Positions 1 to 7,066 of a stretch of 25,508 nucleotides of DNA are shown here, one piece after another; the stretch's first letter is position 1, and every line of letters begins with the position of its first letter. Source of the DNA: Micrococcaceae bacterium UBA7136. GTDB taxonomy: Bacteria; Actinomycetota; Actinomycetes; Actinomycetales; Micrococcaceae. The position numbers and the translations under genes are program-made. The stretch lies in contig DKXC01000045.1 in NCBI GenBank assembly GCA_002492045.1, forward strand, positions 7,147-32,654, written 5' to 3'. Below the pieces are notes generated by a model, which was given only the letters and a program-made list of their open reading frames with translations, ran no database searches and was not told the DNA's origin.

Positions 1-265
1 ACTCAGGATAGTTATCGACAGAGAAGTCTTCCTCATCTACCCAGAGAATAAAGCGGGAAGGCTTAACTTCGCCCTGGGCCAGGGACTCAATGGTGTACCA
101 GACGGTCTTGAGACGATCTGAATAGGAAGTCAGGGAAATAGTAATGGGAGAATTTCCCAAGACAGAAGACTTAGAGAAGAGGTTGAGTAGCCGTAGACGC
201 CCCATCGCAGCTGATTTAAGAACAATCTTAAGAGGACGAGGGTAGGTTAGGTCAAGAGATAGCAT
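1..265 (-). CDS. Glycosyltransferase-like protein, 3' part cut by window edge
   Basis: The frame opens with ATG at 265 and stays open to base 1, giving 88 residues of a gene that continues off the left edge. An AAGGTG-type ribosome site lies about 8 bases before the ATG. Around residues 43-75 the text ITISLTSYSDRLKTVWYTIE followed by KPSRFILWVDEED is the usual opening of GT-A-fold glycosyltransferases that begin with a statement of the form 'I-S-L-T-S-Y..R...V...I-E-S-L....-K-P..-I-L-W'. These enzymes move a sugar from a nucleotide-sugar donor. It follows the flippase by 16 bases in the same direction, so it is probably the next gene of the capsule locus. Substrate cannot be told. The family call rests on the N-terminal pattern alone, and the catalytic DxD region is not in the window. 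Confidence 0.6.
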   Translation of the reverse strand, partial: MLSLDLTYPRPLKIVLKSAAMGRLRLLNLFSKSSVLGNSPITISLTSYSDRLKTVWYTIESLAQGEVKPSRFILWVDEEDFSVDNYPE

Positions 266-281
266 GTTTGTCGCACCTTCA

Positions 282-1712
282 CTATTTCAGTATTTTAGCT
301 TTGCGAAGAAGAGCCCGTGTTGACCGGCCCAAGAGAGCGAAGTCTTCTGCACGAGCGAAGTAGAAGTGATGGATTTTGAATCCGTACTTAAGCTTGAGGA
401 AGAGGATATTGCCGAAACCGGCTAAACCACTACCTACCAGGGTTGAAAGAGCTGCTCCCATACCACCGATGTGGGGAGTAAGGGTAACTAGAACCAGGAG
501 GTTAAAGACAGCTCCGATAGCCATAGACCAGCTTCTCAGATCTGGATGGCCCCGGCCGGAGAGGCCAGCACCAGCAACAGAACCGGCTGATCCGAGGACA
601 GCTGCTGCCAGAAGTACCCAGACCATGGGCGCTGCTGCCTCAAAGTCTCGTCCAAAAATAGGACCGATCCAGAGATGAACACTTGCAGCAATCGGCAGGG
701 AAACCAAGAAAGTGATAAGCGCCGTTACCCGGGCAGTAAGAGTAAGCCTCCTATCAGCCGCCTCTGCGCTTTCTTCTGCTCCGCTGTCTCTAGCATCCAA
801 AGCAAAAATAACATTTCGAATGGCATTGGATATAACCAGCGGAATCTCACCGATTGTAACAGCTACAGCGTAAAGGCCCTGTTCTTGCAAACTGGTCAGT
901 TTAATCATCAAAGTCTGGTCAATGCGGGAAAGCACGATACCAGAAAGAGAACCGAACCAAACTTTTCCGCCATACCCCAGCAGCTCAGAAGCCGGCTGCT
1001 TTCGCTGTCTGACCTTCTTTTGCTCTCTAGTCATTTTGACTAGCATCGGTAAGTAAACGCAGGCTCCAAGAACGGGGGTAAGGAGGGTTACGATAACTGC
1101 GCTCAGAACTGTGAGGTTTCCAGTCCAGAGCAGAATCAGAATAGCTAGCAGACGTAGGAGGGAAAAAACTCCCTGCTCTAGGGCTTGCAGATGCCATTGT
1201 TGGGTTGCTGCTACCAGAGCCCGAGGAATCGTAATTAGCATATTGGGTACAAGAGCTAGGGCTGTAAGAACCACCAGGTTCTCGTACCAGGGGCCATGGT
1301 CTAGGGCTAGGTAGGGGGCGGAGAAGTAGAGTACGAGGGCACAAAGGACAGAAAGTCCCAAGAGAATAAGGCTAGTTAGCTTGAGGATAGACCCTCGGCG
1401 CCTCACATAGCGAGCAGCATGAAAGGTGAGAGCTTCGGGTAGGCCAAAAGCACCCACAGCTGTAGCAACCAAAACCAAAGAAGTGATACCGCCCAGAGCA
1501 CCTCGGCCTTCGTCCCCCAGGCTATTGGAGAGAATAGGAGCTATAGCGAAGCCAGCAATCGGCGCAATTAAATTACTCAGGAGCGAGTAGAAAACACTCT
1601 TGTGGATGTTCTCTTTCTGCGACCCTGTTTCTGTTTCAGCAGCATTTTCCCCTGTACCTGAGTTGCCTGGCTGGTTTACTTCCAGGTGCCGGGGCTTGTA
1701 GGGTTGTGCCAT
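282..1712 (-). CDS. Wzx-like oligosaccharide flippase (MATE/MVF superfamily)
   Basis: 476 residues. After a hydrophilic N-terminal tail of about 38 residues rich in Glu, Gln and Asn, the protein is almost wholly hydrophobic segments, consistent with 12-14 membrane helices. The first helix region (SVFYSLLSNLIAPIAGFAIA) and the LGDEGRGALG stretch after it resemble polysaccharide biosynthesis/flippase proteins, which carry lipid-linked repeat units across the cytoplasmic membrane. The second half contains a GKVWFGSLSGIVLSRIDQTL segment, also typical (loop then a helix with 'R.D...'). It lies between the chain-length/kinase gene and a glycosyltransferase, the normal company for Wzx in a Wzx/Wzy capsule locus. 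The ribosome site before the ATG at 1712 is weak (TAGAGAAC), and a strong hairpin sits just upstream, so expression may be lower than that of the preceding genes. Other MVF-family flippases (for example MurJ) are less likely given the context. Confidence 0.87.
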   Translation of the reverse strand: MAQPYKPRHLEVNQPGNSGTGENAAETETGSQKENIHKSVFYSLLSNLIAPIAGFAIAPILSNSLGDEGRGALGGITSLVLVATAVGAFGLPEALTFHAARYVRRRGSILKLTSLILLGLSVLCALVLYFSAPYLALDHGPWYENLVVLTALALVPNMLITIPRALVAATQQWHLQALEQGVFSLLRLLAILILLWTGNLTVLSAVIVTLLTPVLGACVYLPMLVKMTREQKKVRQRKQPASELLGYGGKVWFGSLSGIVLSRIDQTLMIKLTSLQEQGLYAVAVTIGEIPLVISNAIRNVIFALDARDSGAEESAEAADRRLTLTARVTALITFLVSLPIAASVHLWIGPIFGRDFEAAAPMVWVLLAAAVLGSAGSVAGAGLSGRGHPDLRSWSMAIGAVFNLLVLVTLTPHIGGMGAALSTLVGSGLAGFGNILFLKLKYGFKIHHFYFARAEDFALLGRSTRALLRKAKILK

Positions 1713-1738
1713 TTAACTGTTCTCTACATTCAAAGTCA

Positions 1739-1777
1739 GGGTGTCGAATAGGGGAATCTCTCTCCTATTCGACACCC
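1739..1777 (-). terminator. 14-bp perfect hairpin between kinase and flippase genes
   Basis: Arms 1739-1752 (GGGTGTCGAATAGG) and 1764-1777 (CCTATTCGACACCC) are perfect complements around an 11-base loop. The hairpin begins 13 bases past the stop of the Wzc-like gene and ends 27 bases before the flippase start. There is no strong T run after it on the minus strand (TGACTTTGAA), so it may act as a partial terminator or as an mRNA-stabilising 3' hairpin. Confidence 0.6.
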
Positions 1778-1789
1778 TTTCAGGTTTAC

Positions 1790-3322
1790 TTATTTCTTGT
1801 TCTTCTTACCTCGTTTACCAGCAACGCGGGAGCCTTTCGCGCTACTACTGTTGTCTTCGTTGTTGTAGTAGTAGTCCCGACCGTAGTACTGGTAGTAACC
1901 GGCCTCAGAGCCAGTAGTGGGAACCTTATTAAGAACAGTACCCAGAATATCGGCCTGAACCCTCTGGAGATTGCCCAGAGACTTGGCAAGTTCTTCGCGC
2001 TTGGTACCGTTTGCCTCAACAACCAAAAGTGCACCATCAAATTTGGTAGCCAAAATTGCTGAGTCAGTAACAGGCAAGAGCGGAGGAGCATCCAAGATAA
2101 CCAGACCCTGCTTGGCCAAGGTATCGATCATCTGGTTAAAGGCTTCAGAGCTCAAGATTTCTGACGGGTTAGGCGGAATCCTACCAGCAGCCAGGATGTA
2201 GAGGTTGGGGTAACCCTCGACAGTCTGTAGAACGTCCTCTACATCTGCTCGACCAATGACAACGTCGGTGACACCGACTTCGCCAACCAGACCAAAGCTC
2301 TTAGCTACAGTGGGGCGACGGAGGTCAGCGTCCACCAGGAATACAGGCTTACCAGACTGGCTGAGAATAATGGCCAGGTTGTCTGCCACTGTGGATTTAC
2401 CGTCAGAAGGCAGAGAAGAGGTAACAACGATACGGCGAGGAGGAGTATCAGGATTCTTAAACTGCAGGTTAGTACGGAGTTCCTTCAGAGACTCTACTAG
2501 CTGGAAGTCAGAGCGACGGGTAGTCTGCCCGTCAACAGTAGGCTTGAGTACTCGTGAAGTGGAGAAAGTCTCAGAGAAGGGAATAGTACCAAGTACCGGA
2601 ACCTCAGGACCGGTGACTTCCAAGAGAACATCGATTGAACGGATAGAACGGTCACGAACGGACTGAATGAAGAGGTAAACAGCAGCCACACCGAGACCCG
2701 CTAGAACACCCAGAAGAGTGTTCATTTTGATGTTCGGTGCAACCGGGCTAGTCGGTAGGTTTGCCGGTACGTAAGCTGCAAAGCTCATAACGGATGTAAC
2801 CGAGAAGTTACCAGCAGAAGAAGAACTGTTGTTCCCAGAGTTCTCTACTTCCTTAACGTTATCCCCTAGCGCTTGGATCCAAGCATCCGCAAGATTTCTA
2901 GCAACCTCTGGCTCCTGGGAACGGACCGTTACCTTGATCTGCGCGGTGTCCAAGGGAACAGCTGCTGACACCATAGAGAGAGCCTCTTCAGGTGACATCT
3001 GGTAGCCAGAAATCTCCAGAGCCCGTTCAGCTACTTTACGGGAGGAAGCCAGCGCCTGGTACTGAGTAGCCTTAGACTTGGCGAGGGTATCAGCCGCAGA
3101 AGCCAGGGCGATACTGCCGGTATCACCAGTGGTCACTACACCAGTTGCATCTGATGCATAGAGCTTTGGTTGCACCAATGAGACACCAAAGGCTAGGAGC
3201 CCACCGATGATCGTAGCAACAACCATGATGTACCACTGTCGCTTGAGGGTTCGGATGAACCCTTCCACAGCTCCCTTTGACTTCTCAGAAGCTGAATCCA
3301 CGGGGGGGTTCGATTCACGCAT
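1790..3322 (-). CDS. Wzc-like chain-length regulator fused to BY-type tyrosine kinase
   Basis: 510 residues from the ATG at 3322, which has GGAAAG six bases upstream. A TTG 18 bases earlier (3340) is possible but its ribosome site would be too close. Order of parts: membrane helix about 30-50, extracellular Wzz-type region, membrane helix about 202-220, then a cytoplasmic kinase. The kinase shows Walker A SSLPSDGKST (302-311), Walker A' FLVDADLRRP (328-337), Walker B VILD ending at D411, and a C-terminal cluster of seven tyrosines between Y476 and Y486. Such proteins set polysaccharide chain length and control export by cycling between phosphorylated and dephosphorylated tyrosines. The phosphatase gene lies 35 bases upstream in the same operon. 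The tail after the tyrosines is very basic and ends KRGKKNKK. Confidence 0.93.
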   Translation of the reverse strand: MRESNPPVDSASEKSKGAVEGFIRTLKRQWYIMVVATIIGGLLAFGVSLVQPKLYASDATGVVTTGDTGSIALASAADTLAKSKATQYQALASSRKVAERALEISGYQMSPEEALSMVSAAVPLDTAQIKVTVRSQEPEVARNLADAWIQALGDNVKEVENSGNNSSSSAGNFSVTSVMSFAAYVPANLPTSPVAPNIKMNTLLGVLAGLGVAAVYLFIQSVRDRSIRSIDVLLEVTGPEVPVLGTIPFSETFSTSRVLKPTVDGQTTRRSDFQLVESLKELRTNLQFKNPDTPPRRIVVTSSLPSDGKSTVADNLAIILSQSGKPVFLVDADLRRPTVAKSFGLVGEVGVTDVVIGRADVEDVLQTVEGYPNLYILAAGRIPPNPSEILSSEAFNQMIDTLAKQGLVILDAPPLLPVTDSAILATKFDGALLVVEANGTKREELAKSLGNLQRVQADILGTVLNKVPTTGSEAGYYQYYGRDYYYNNEDNSSSAKGSRVAGKRGKKNKK

Positions 3323-3357
3323 AGAGATCTTTCCGTTCAATTTCCAATTACTTGCGG

Positions 3358-3936
3358 TTAAGCCTGAGCGGCCCGCTTACGTTCAATATCTACGATAGCA
3401 TCTAGGGCTCCAATAATTTCCTGGACGCTCTCGTTATAGACAGTCATGTCTTTTCTAAAGGGGTCTTGGATGTCCAGATTATTTTCTGGAGTATTGACAA
3501 GGGACCTCCGTTGCGAGGCTTTCCGTGCCAGAGCCCGCCACCAGGCTGAAGGGGTCTCTCCAGTGATTTCTTGGATATCAATCTTTCCCAGCAGCTGGGC
3601 GAACTCCTTGATAGTGAAAGTCCGGTTGAGCAAGCCTGGTGCTTCTGCCAGTACCTGGGCGCGATGCGCGAGCGTCGCGGTAAGCACCACATCGTACTGC
3701 CTAACCTCTTCTTCCACTAGCGGCCGAGGACGATGCCCCTCTAATGAGATTCCCTGCTCTTCTGCTAGAGATTTGATTTCATCAGTTGGCTCCAGCGCCT
3801 GATTTATGCCAGTGCCTCCGCTTGCTACAAGGCTTGACTCAGGGAGCTTTTCCTGCAGGTAGGCCTGAGCAAAGGCCGATCTGCAGATATTACCTGTACA
3901 AACAAAGTACCAAGAAGATTTCTCATGATGAATCAT
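3358..3936 (-). CDS. Low-molecular-weight protein-tyrosine phosphatase (Wzb-like)
   Basis: 192 residues. The N-terminus carries the family's P-loop VCTGNICRS, with nucleophile C13 and phosphate-binding R19 (C-X5-R). The conserved DPF with the general-acid aspartate is at D157 (IQDPFRKD). Family members are usually about 140-165 residues; the extra length is in a segment around residues 105-150 rich in Trp, Arg and Ala. The gene starts 5 bases after the stop of the polymerase gene and is followed 35 bases on by the Wzc-like kinase, so the likely substrate is the kinase's C-terminal tyrosine cluster. I infer a classical kinase/phosphatase pair that controls capsule assembly; nothing in the sequence speaks against an additional role. 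Confidence 0.93.
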   Translation of the reverse strand: MIHHEKSSWYFVCTGNICRSAFAQAYLQEKLPESSLVASGGTGINQALEPTDEIKSLAEEQGISLEGHRPRPLVEEEVRQYDVVLTATLAHRAQVLAEAPGLLNRTFTIKEFAQLLGKIDIQEITGETPSAWWRALARKASQRRSLVNTPENNLDIQDPFRKDMTVYNESVQEIIGALDAIVDIERKRAAQA

Positions 3937-3941
3937 AGATT

Positions 3942-5216
3942 CTAACCTACTTCCCTAAATTCAGAATCTTGTTCTTTGAGATACCTTGAATCATTCCTAT
4001 AAAATCCATAGCTACTAAGCCCAAGCATAATCAGGATTAGATAACCACTAACCGAGTTACTAGAGAATCCACTCTGCGTATTATTAGAAACAACAACAGC
4101 TAGCGCACCAATAGCAACCACAAAGCCAGTAATATTCTTCATGTTCCTCAAGGCTATGAGCAGATGGAAGAGCAACAAGCCCAGCCCAAATATGAGCCCA
4201 TAGTGAACGCCCTGGATAAGGTAGGCATTCTCCAAAGAAGAACCTAGCTGACCAGAGGACCTAAAGTCTCGGTCACCGGGATAGCCACCGAAGATAAACA
4301 GGTGGTAGTTTCGCCAGACCCAGCGATAGGCTTCCACTCTGAGCTCAGTAGAACTACCATCGTTTTCAACCTTGCTCAAAAGACGCTCGCCAGCATTTGT
4401 TGTCAGAAGCATGACCACGCCTGCTGCCACCATCAGTCCAAGGTTGATTAGCTTATAGAAAATCTTATAGTTAGATAGGATAATAACCAGAATTGAGATT
4501 GCAATAGAAATTAGAATCGAAGCTCTACCCGTTGCCAGAACCGCCGAATAAAGCAACATGGAAATTGCCCCAATTTGCACAAAGGGCCTTTTAATCAGGA
4601 TCGTCAAAGCAATTGCAGCAGAACAGAGACTAGTAAATTCTAGGTGCCCTTCTACCAAGCCAATGGCACTACCGGTGGTAGCGTCCTTAACCCACCAGCT
4701 AACATTCTCTGCATACTTTTCATAGACGACGCGCATCCCAGTAGCATCCTGCTGAATAGAGATGAAAAACTGTGGAATCATCATGAGCAAGATAGCAAAT
4801 CCCATAGTCCGAAGAGCCTTATAGCCTTCGCGCAAGATAGCCATCTTAATCAGCAGGTAAAGCAGAAAAGGCGGGGTGTAAACAACCAGCATGTTCGATA
4901 TGGTATCGACAAACGGCGTGAAGGGAGAAAAAGTATTAATAAGCATAATTGCCATCAATACTGAGAATCCAAAAATCTCAAAGACTGATTTCTTAAATGT
5001 ATATGCCATCCTAGGCCAATAAAGGATACACTGTACGATAAAAGCTACGACAGCCATGTATCCCGCAAAGTGAAAACCTGGAATCAGAGCATTAGATGCA
5101 TACGTCGGCATCGCGAGACGCATCAAGATTGGAAGGGAAGCTAAAATAGCTGGCCGTGAAGAAAAAATTAGGCTCAAGATAAAACAAACAACGAGCCAGA
5201 TAGCCAAAGTTGCCAT
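3942..5216 (-). CDS. Wzy-like polysaccharide polymerase (O-antigen ligase/polymerase family)
   Basis: 424 residues, strongly hydrophobic, with about 10-12 predicted membrane helices. It shows the layout of the Wzy/WaaL family: a GRASILISIAI helix (the '(S/G)RA' segment), then a large outer loop with ERLLSKVENDGSSTELRVEA and a GGYPGD stretch, then NAYLIQGVHYGLIFGLGLL, corresponding to the family's 'N..l......G..g' segment. The polymerase joins lipid-linked repeat units outside the membrane. The ATG at 5216 comes 3 bases after the stop of the preceding glycosyltransferase. The gene looks richer in A+T than its neighbours, as is common for polymerase genes, which vary most between capsule types. 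A ligase role cannot be excluded, but the neighbouring Wzc, Wzb and Wzx make polymerase more likely. Confidence 0.85.
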   Translation of the reverse strand: MATLAIWLVVCFILSLIFSSRPAILASLPILMRLAMPTYASNALIPGFHFAGYMAVVAFIVQCILYWPRMAYTFKKSVFEIFGFSVLMAIMLINTFSPFTPFVDTISNMLVVYTPPFLLYLLIKMAILREGYKALRTMGFAILLMMIPQFFISIQQDATGMRVVYEKYAENVSWWVKDATTGSAIGLVEGHLEFTSLCSAAIALTILIKRPFVQIGAISMLLYSAVLATGRASILISIAISILVIILSNYKIFYKLINLGLMVAAGVVMLLTTNAGERLLSKVENDGSSTELRVEAYRWVWRNYHLFIFGGYPGDRDFRSSGQLGSSLENAYLIQGVHYGLIFGLGLLLFHLLIALRNMKNITGFVVAIGALAVVVSNNTQSGFSSNSVSGYLILIMLGLSSYGFYRNDSRYLKEQDSEFREVG

Positions 5217-5219
5217 CTC

Positions 5220-6347
5220 TTAGACTGCCTTCCGGTAAATCTCTTGTAGTTGCTCAGCGATCTTGTCCATCGAACAGTACTCAGCTACAAATTTCTGACC
5301 AGCCCGGCCCATCGCTGCCCTGGCCTCTTGGTCTTCCAGTAAATGACGCAAGGGTGACAGAAGTGCTTCCAAGCTATCGCCCTGGGCTACCAGTCCGCTA
5401 CCGAAGCGCTCTACCTCTGGGGCTAGTCCACAATCATCTAGAACTACCACGGGTAGACCAACTGTCATTGCCTCAATAACGGTCATACCATAAGGTTCCT
5501 CAACCGCTGGCAAGACATAAATCTGAGACTGGGACATACGTGCGACAGTTTGGTCAGCAGGTAAAGATCCTTCCCAGCGAATCCGGCCATCGGCATTATC
5601 CTCAGATAAACGCTCGAGTACCGCCATACCCTGCCCCTCATCAGGACCAACTAGGGTAAAACGCGCCCGAGGAAATTCACGGGCCAGTTCTTGAGCAGCC
5701 TGAACAAAGACAAGAGGACGCTTCCGTTCCTGCAAGCGGGCCAAGAAAAGGACTTCCGGTCCCTCTACATCCTGCTGGGCTTCCAAATCAGAAAGAGGAA
5801 CACCATTACGTAGAATATCCATGGAAGCCACAGATAGTTCAGGGTCTACAACCAGTAGGTCATCGACTTCCTTCTGAGTCAGCGCAATCACCCTGCGGGC
5901 ACCACGTAGAGCCCGACGAGTCATCAAGGCATCAAGCGGTTTAGCAAGAAGTCGGTCAGAGGCATCAATAGTGCCATGCGTATGAAGAACAGTGGGCAGG
6001 CCCAGAGACTGCACTAAAAGAGCAGCCGGAAGAGTCACCAAGTCGCGTGACATATGGATATGCACAATATCGGCTGTATGAGCAGCCTTCCGTAACCAGG
6101 AGAAAAGGCCGGGAGAAGTCAGACCAGCAAAACCAGTTCCAGGTACCAAAGAACCAGCTGAGAAAAGTTTAACAGGAACCCCATCGTACTCATCAGGCAG
6201 GTCCTTGCCCCAGCCCTGGGCACCAGCAGCCAGAAGCACCTGGTGTCCGGCCTCAGCTTGGGCCTTCATCAAGTTAACTGCTACTCGCAGGGGACCGCCC
6301 AGGGAGCCGTCCGGGGTTACCAGAGTAACCACATGTAGAATCTTCAT
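5220..6347 (-). CDS. GT4-family glycosyltransferase (GT-B fold)
   Basis: 375 residues. The N-terminal domain starts MKILHVVTLVTPDGSLGGP, with the glycine-rich acceptor-side loop of GT-B enzymes. The donor domain begins near VLFLARLQERKRP (199-211) and carries the EX7E motif at E284 and E292 in EEPYGMTVIEAMTVGLP, typical of retaining GT4 enzymes that use nucleotide-sugar donors. The ATG at 6347 has an excellent ribosome site (GGAAGGGAAG, about 6 bases away). It is the first gene after the hairpin at 6460-6498 and a 110-base spacer, so it probably opens a transcription unit with the polymerase, phosphatase and kinase. Donor and acceptor sugars cannot be read from the sequence. Confidence 0.88.
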   Translation of the reverse strand: MKILHVVTLVTPDGSLGGPLRVAVNLMKAQAEAGHQVLLAAGAQGWGKDLPDEYDGVPVKLFSAGSLVPGTGFAGLTSPGLFSWLRKAAHTADIVHIHMSRDLVTLPAALLVQSLGLPTVLHTHGTIDASDRLLAKPLDALMTRRALRGARRVIALTQKEVDDLLVVDPELSVASMDILRNGVPLSDLEAQQDVEGPEVLFLARLQERKRPLVFVQAAQELAREFPRARFTLVGPDEGQGMAVLERLSEDNADGRIRWEGSLPADQTVARMSQSQIYVLPAVEEPYGMTVIEAMTVGLPVVVLDDCGLAPEVERFGSGLVAQGDSLEALLSPLRHLLEDQEARAAMGRAGQKFVAEYCSMDKIAEQLQEIYRKAV

Positions 6348-6410
6348 CGGCTAGCTTCCCTTCCTCAACCGAGAGCCTTGTACACGGCAACGCTTAGTCT
6401 ATTACATCTA

Positions 6411-6426
6411 CTAGGTACTTACCTAG
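6411..6426. promoter_or_regulatory. Palindrome in promoter region of second capsule unit
   Basis: CTAGGTACTTACCTAG is a perfect inverted repeat (7 + 2 + 7) located 64-79 bases upstream of the GT4 start at 6347. On the minus strand it precedes the AT-richer stretch GTAATAGACT, which could hold a -10 box. It may be an operator for a dimeric regulator; the only evidence is symmetry and position. Confidence 0.3.
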
Positions 6427-6459
6427 AACACGCCAGAAAAAATACCGGCAGTCACTAGG

Positions 6460-6498
6460 CCAGCGGTCCTAACTAAAACATGTAGCTAGAACCGCTGG
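6460..6498 (-). terminator. Hairpin after the acetyltransferase gene
   Basis: Arms 6460-6471 (CCAGCGGTCCTA) and 6487-6498 (TAGAACCGCTGG) pair over 12 bases with one mismatch. It lies 17 bases after the acetyltransferase stop. On the minus strand a run of six T follows about 17 bases further on (GGTATTTTTTC). It probably ends the first capsule unit. Confidence 0.6.
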
Positions 6499-6514
6499 AG
6501 CACAGGTTTATTTC

Positions 6515-7057
6515 TTATTTCTTGGGCTGATGAGGGCTAACAGCTCCCAGCGGAGCCAGTACCTTAGAGCCAGAAGGAACATCCTTAGTTACCAAGGCCA
6601 TAGCACCCACAACGCTATCATCACCTACGGTCACGCCACGAAGAATCGATGCCCTAGAAGCAACCCAGACCCTATCCCCAATCACGATAGGAGCATTGTC
6701 AAACTCAAAATTATCGTGGTTAAAGAGGTGGGATCCAGTACAGATGTAGGTGCTCTGGCTCAGGCAGGTATTAGATCCAATGGTTACAGGCTCCAGGTTC
6801 AGAATCCAGGTATCAACCCCAATCCACGAGTTGTCCTTGACTTCAAGTTTCCAGGGCCAGTGAATAGTAACATTATGACGAATCATAACCCCCTTGCCGA
6901 TCTTGGCACCAAAGGCCCGAAGAACAGCATTGCGCCAAGAATAAGGTAGCCACCAGCGCTGCAGGAAGGTTCCTTGAACCAAGAGCCAAAGAGCCTGGAT
7001 TACCTTAGGGCGCCCCTTATCATAGCCATAACCCTGGAAGCCAGATAGATCTTTCAT
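6515..7057 (-). CDS. WcaF-like hexapeptide-repeat acetyltransferase
   Basis: 180 residues. The N-terminal half matches the colanic-acid acetyltransferase WcaF type: QRWWLPYSWRNAVLRAFGAK, IGKGVMIRHNVTIHWPWKLE. From about residue 55 on, hexapeptide-like repeats form a left-handed beta helix (SWIGVDTWI, VTIGSNTCLS, IVIGDRVWVASRASI, VTVGDDSVVGAMALV). The family's catalytic-loop histidine is likely in CTGSHLFNHDNFEF. These enzymes use acetyl-CoA to O-acetylate sugars of polysaccharides. The ribosome site is near perfect (AAGGAG, 6 bases before the ATG), and the gene follows the GMC oxidoreductase by 9 bases, so it belongs to the same operon. Length (about 180) is normal. The sugar acetylated is unknown. 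Confidence 0.9.
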   Translation of the reverse strand: MKDLSGFQGYGYDKGRPKVIQALWLLVQGTFLQRWWLPYSWRNAVLRAFGAKIGKGVMIRHNVTIHWPWKLEVKDNSWIGVDTWILNLEPVTIGSNTCLSQSTYICTGSHLFNHDNFEFDNAPIVIGDRVWVASRASILRGVTVGDDSVVGAMALVTKDVPSGSKVLAPLGAVSPHQPKK

Positions 7058-7066
7058 TCTTTCTCC

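Noticed and set aside
1790..3340. TTG start at 3340 for the Wzc-like kinase
   Set aside because: The purine run touches the TTG, too close to work, while ATG 3322 has GGAAAG at good spacing.
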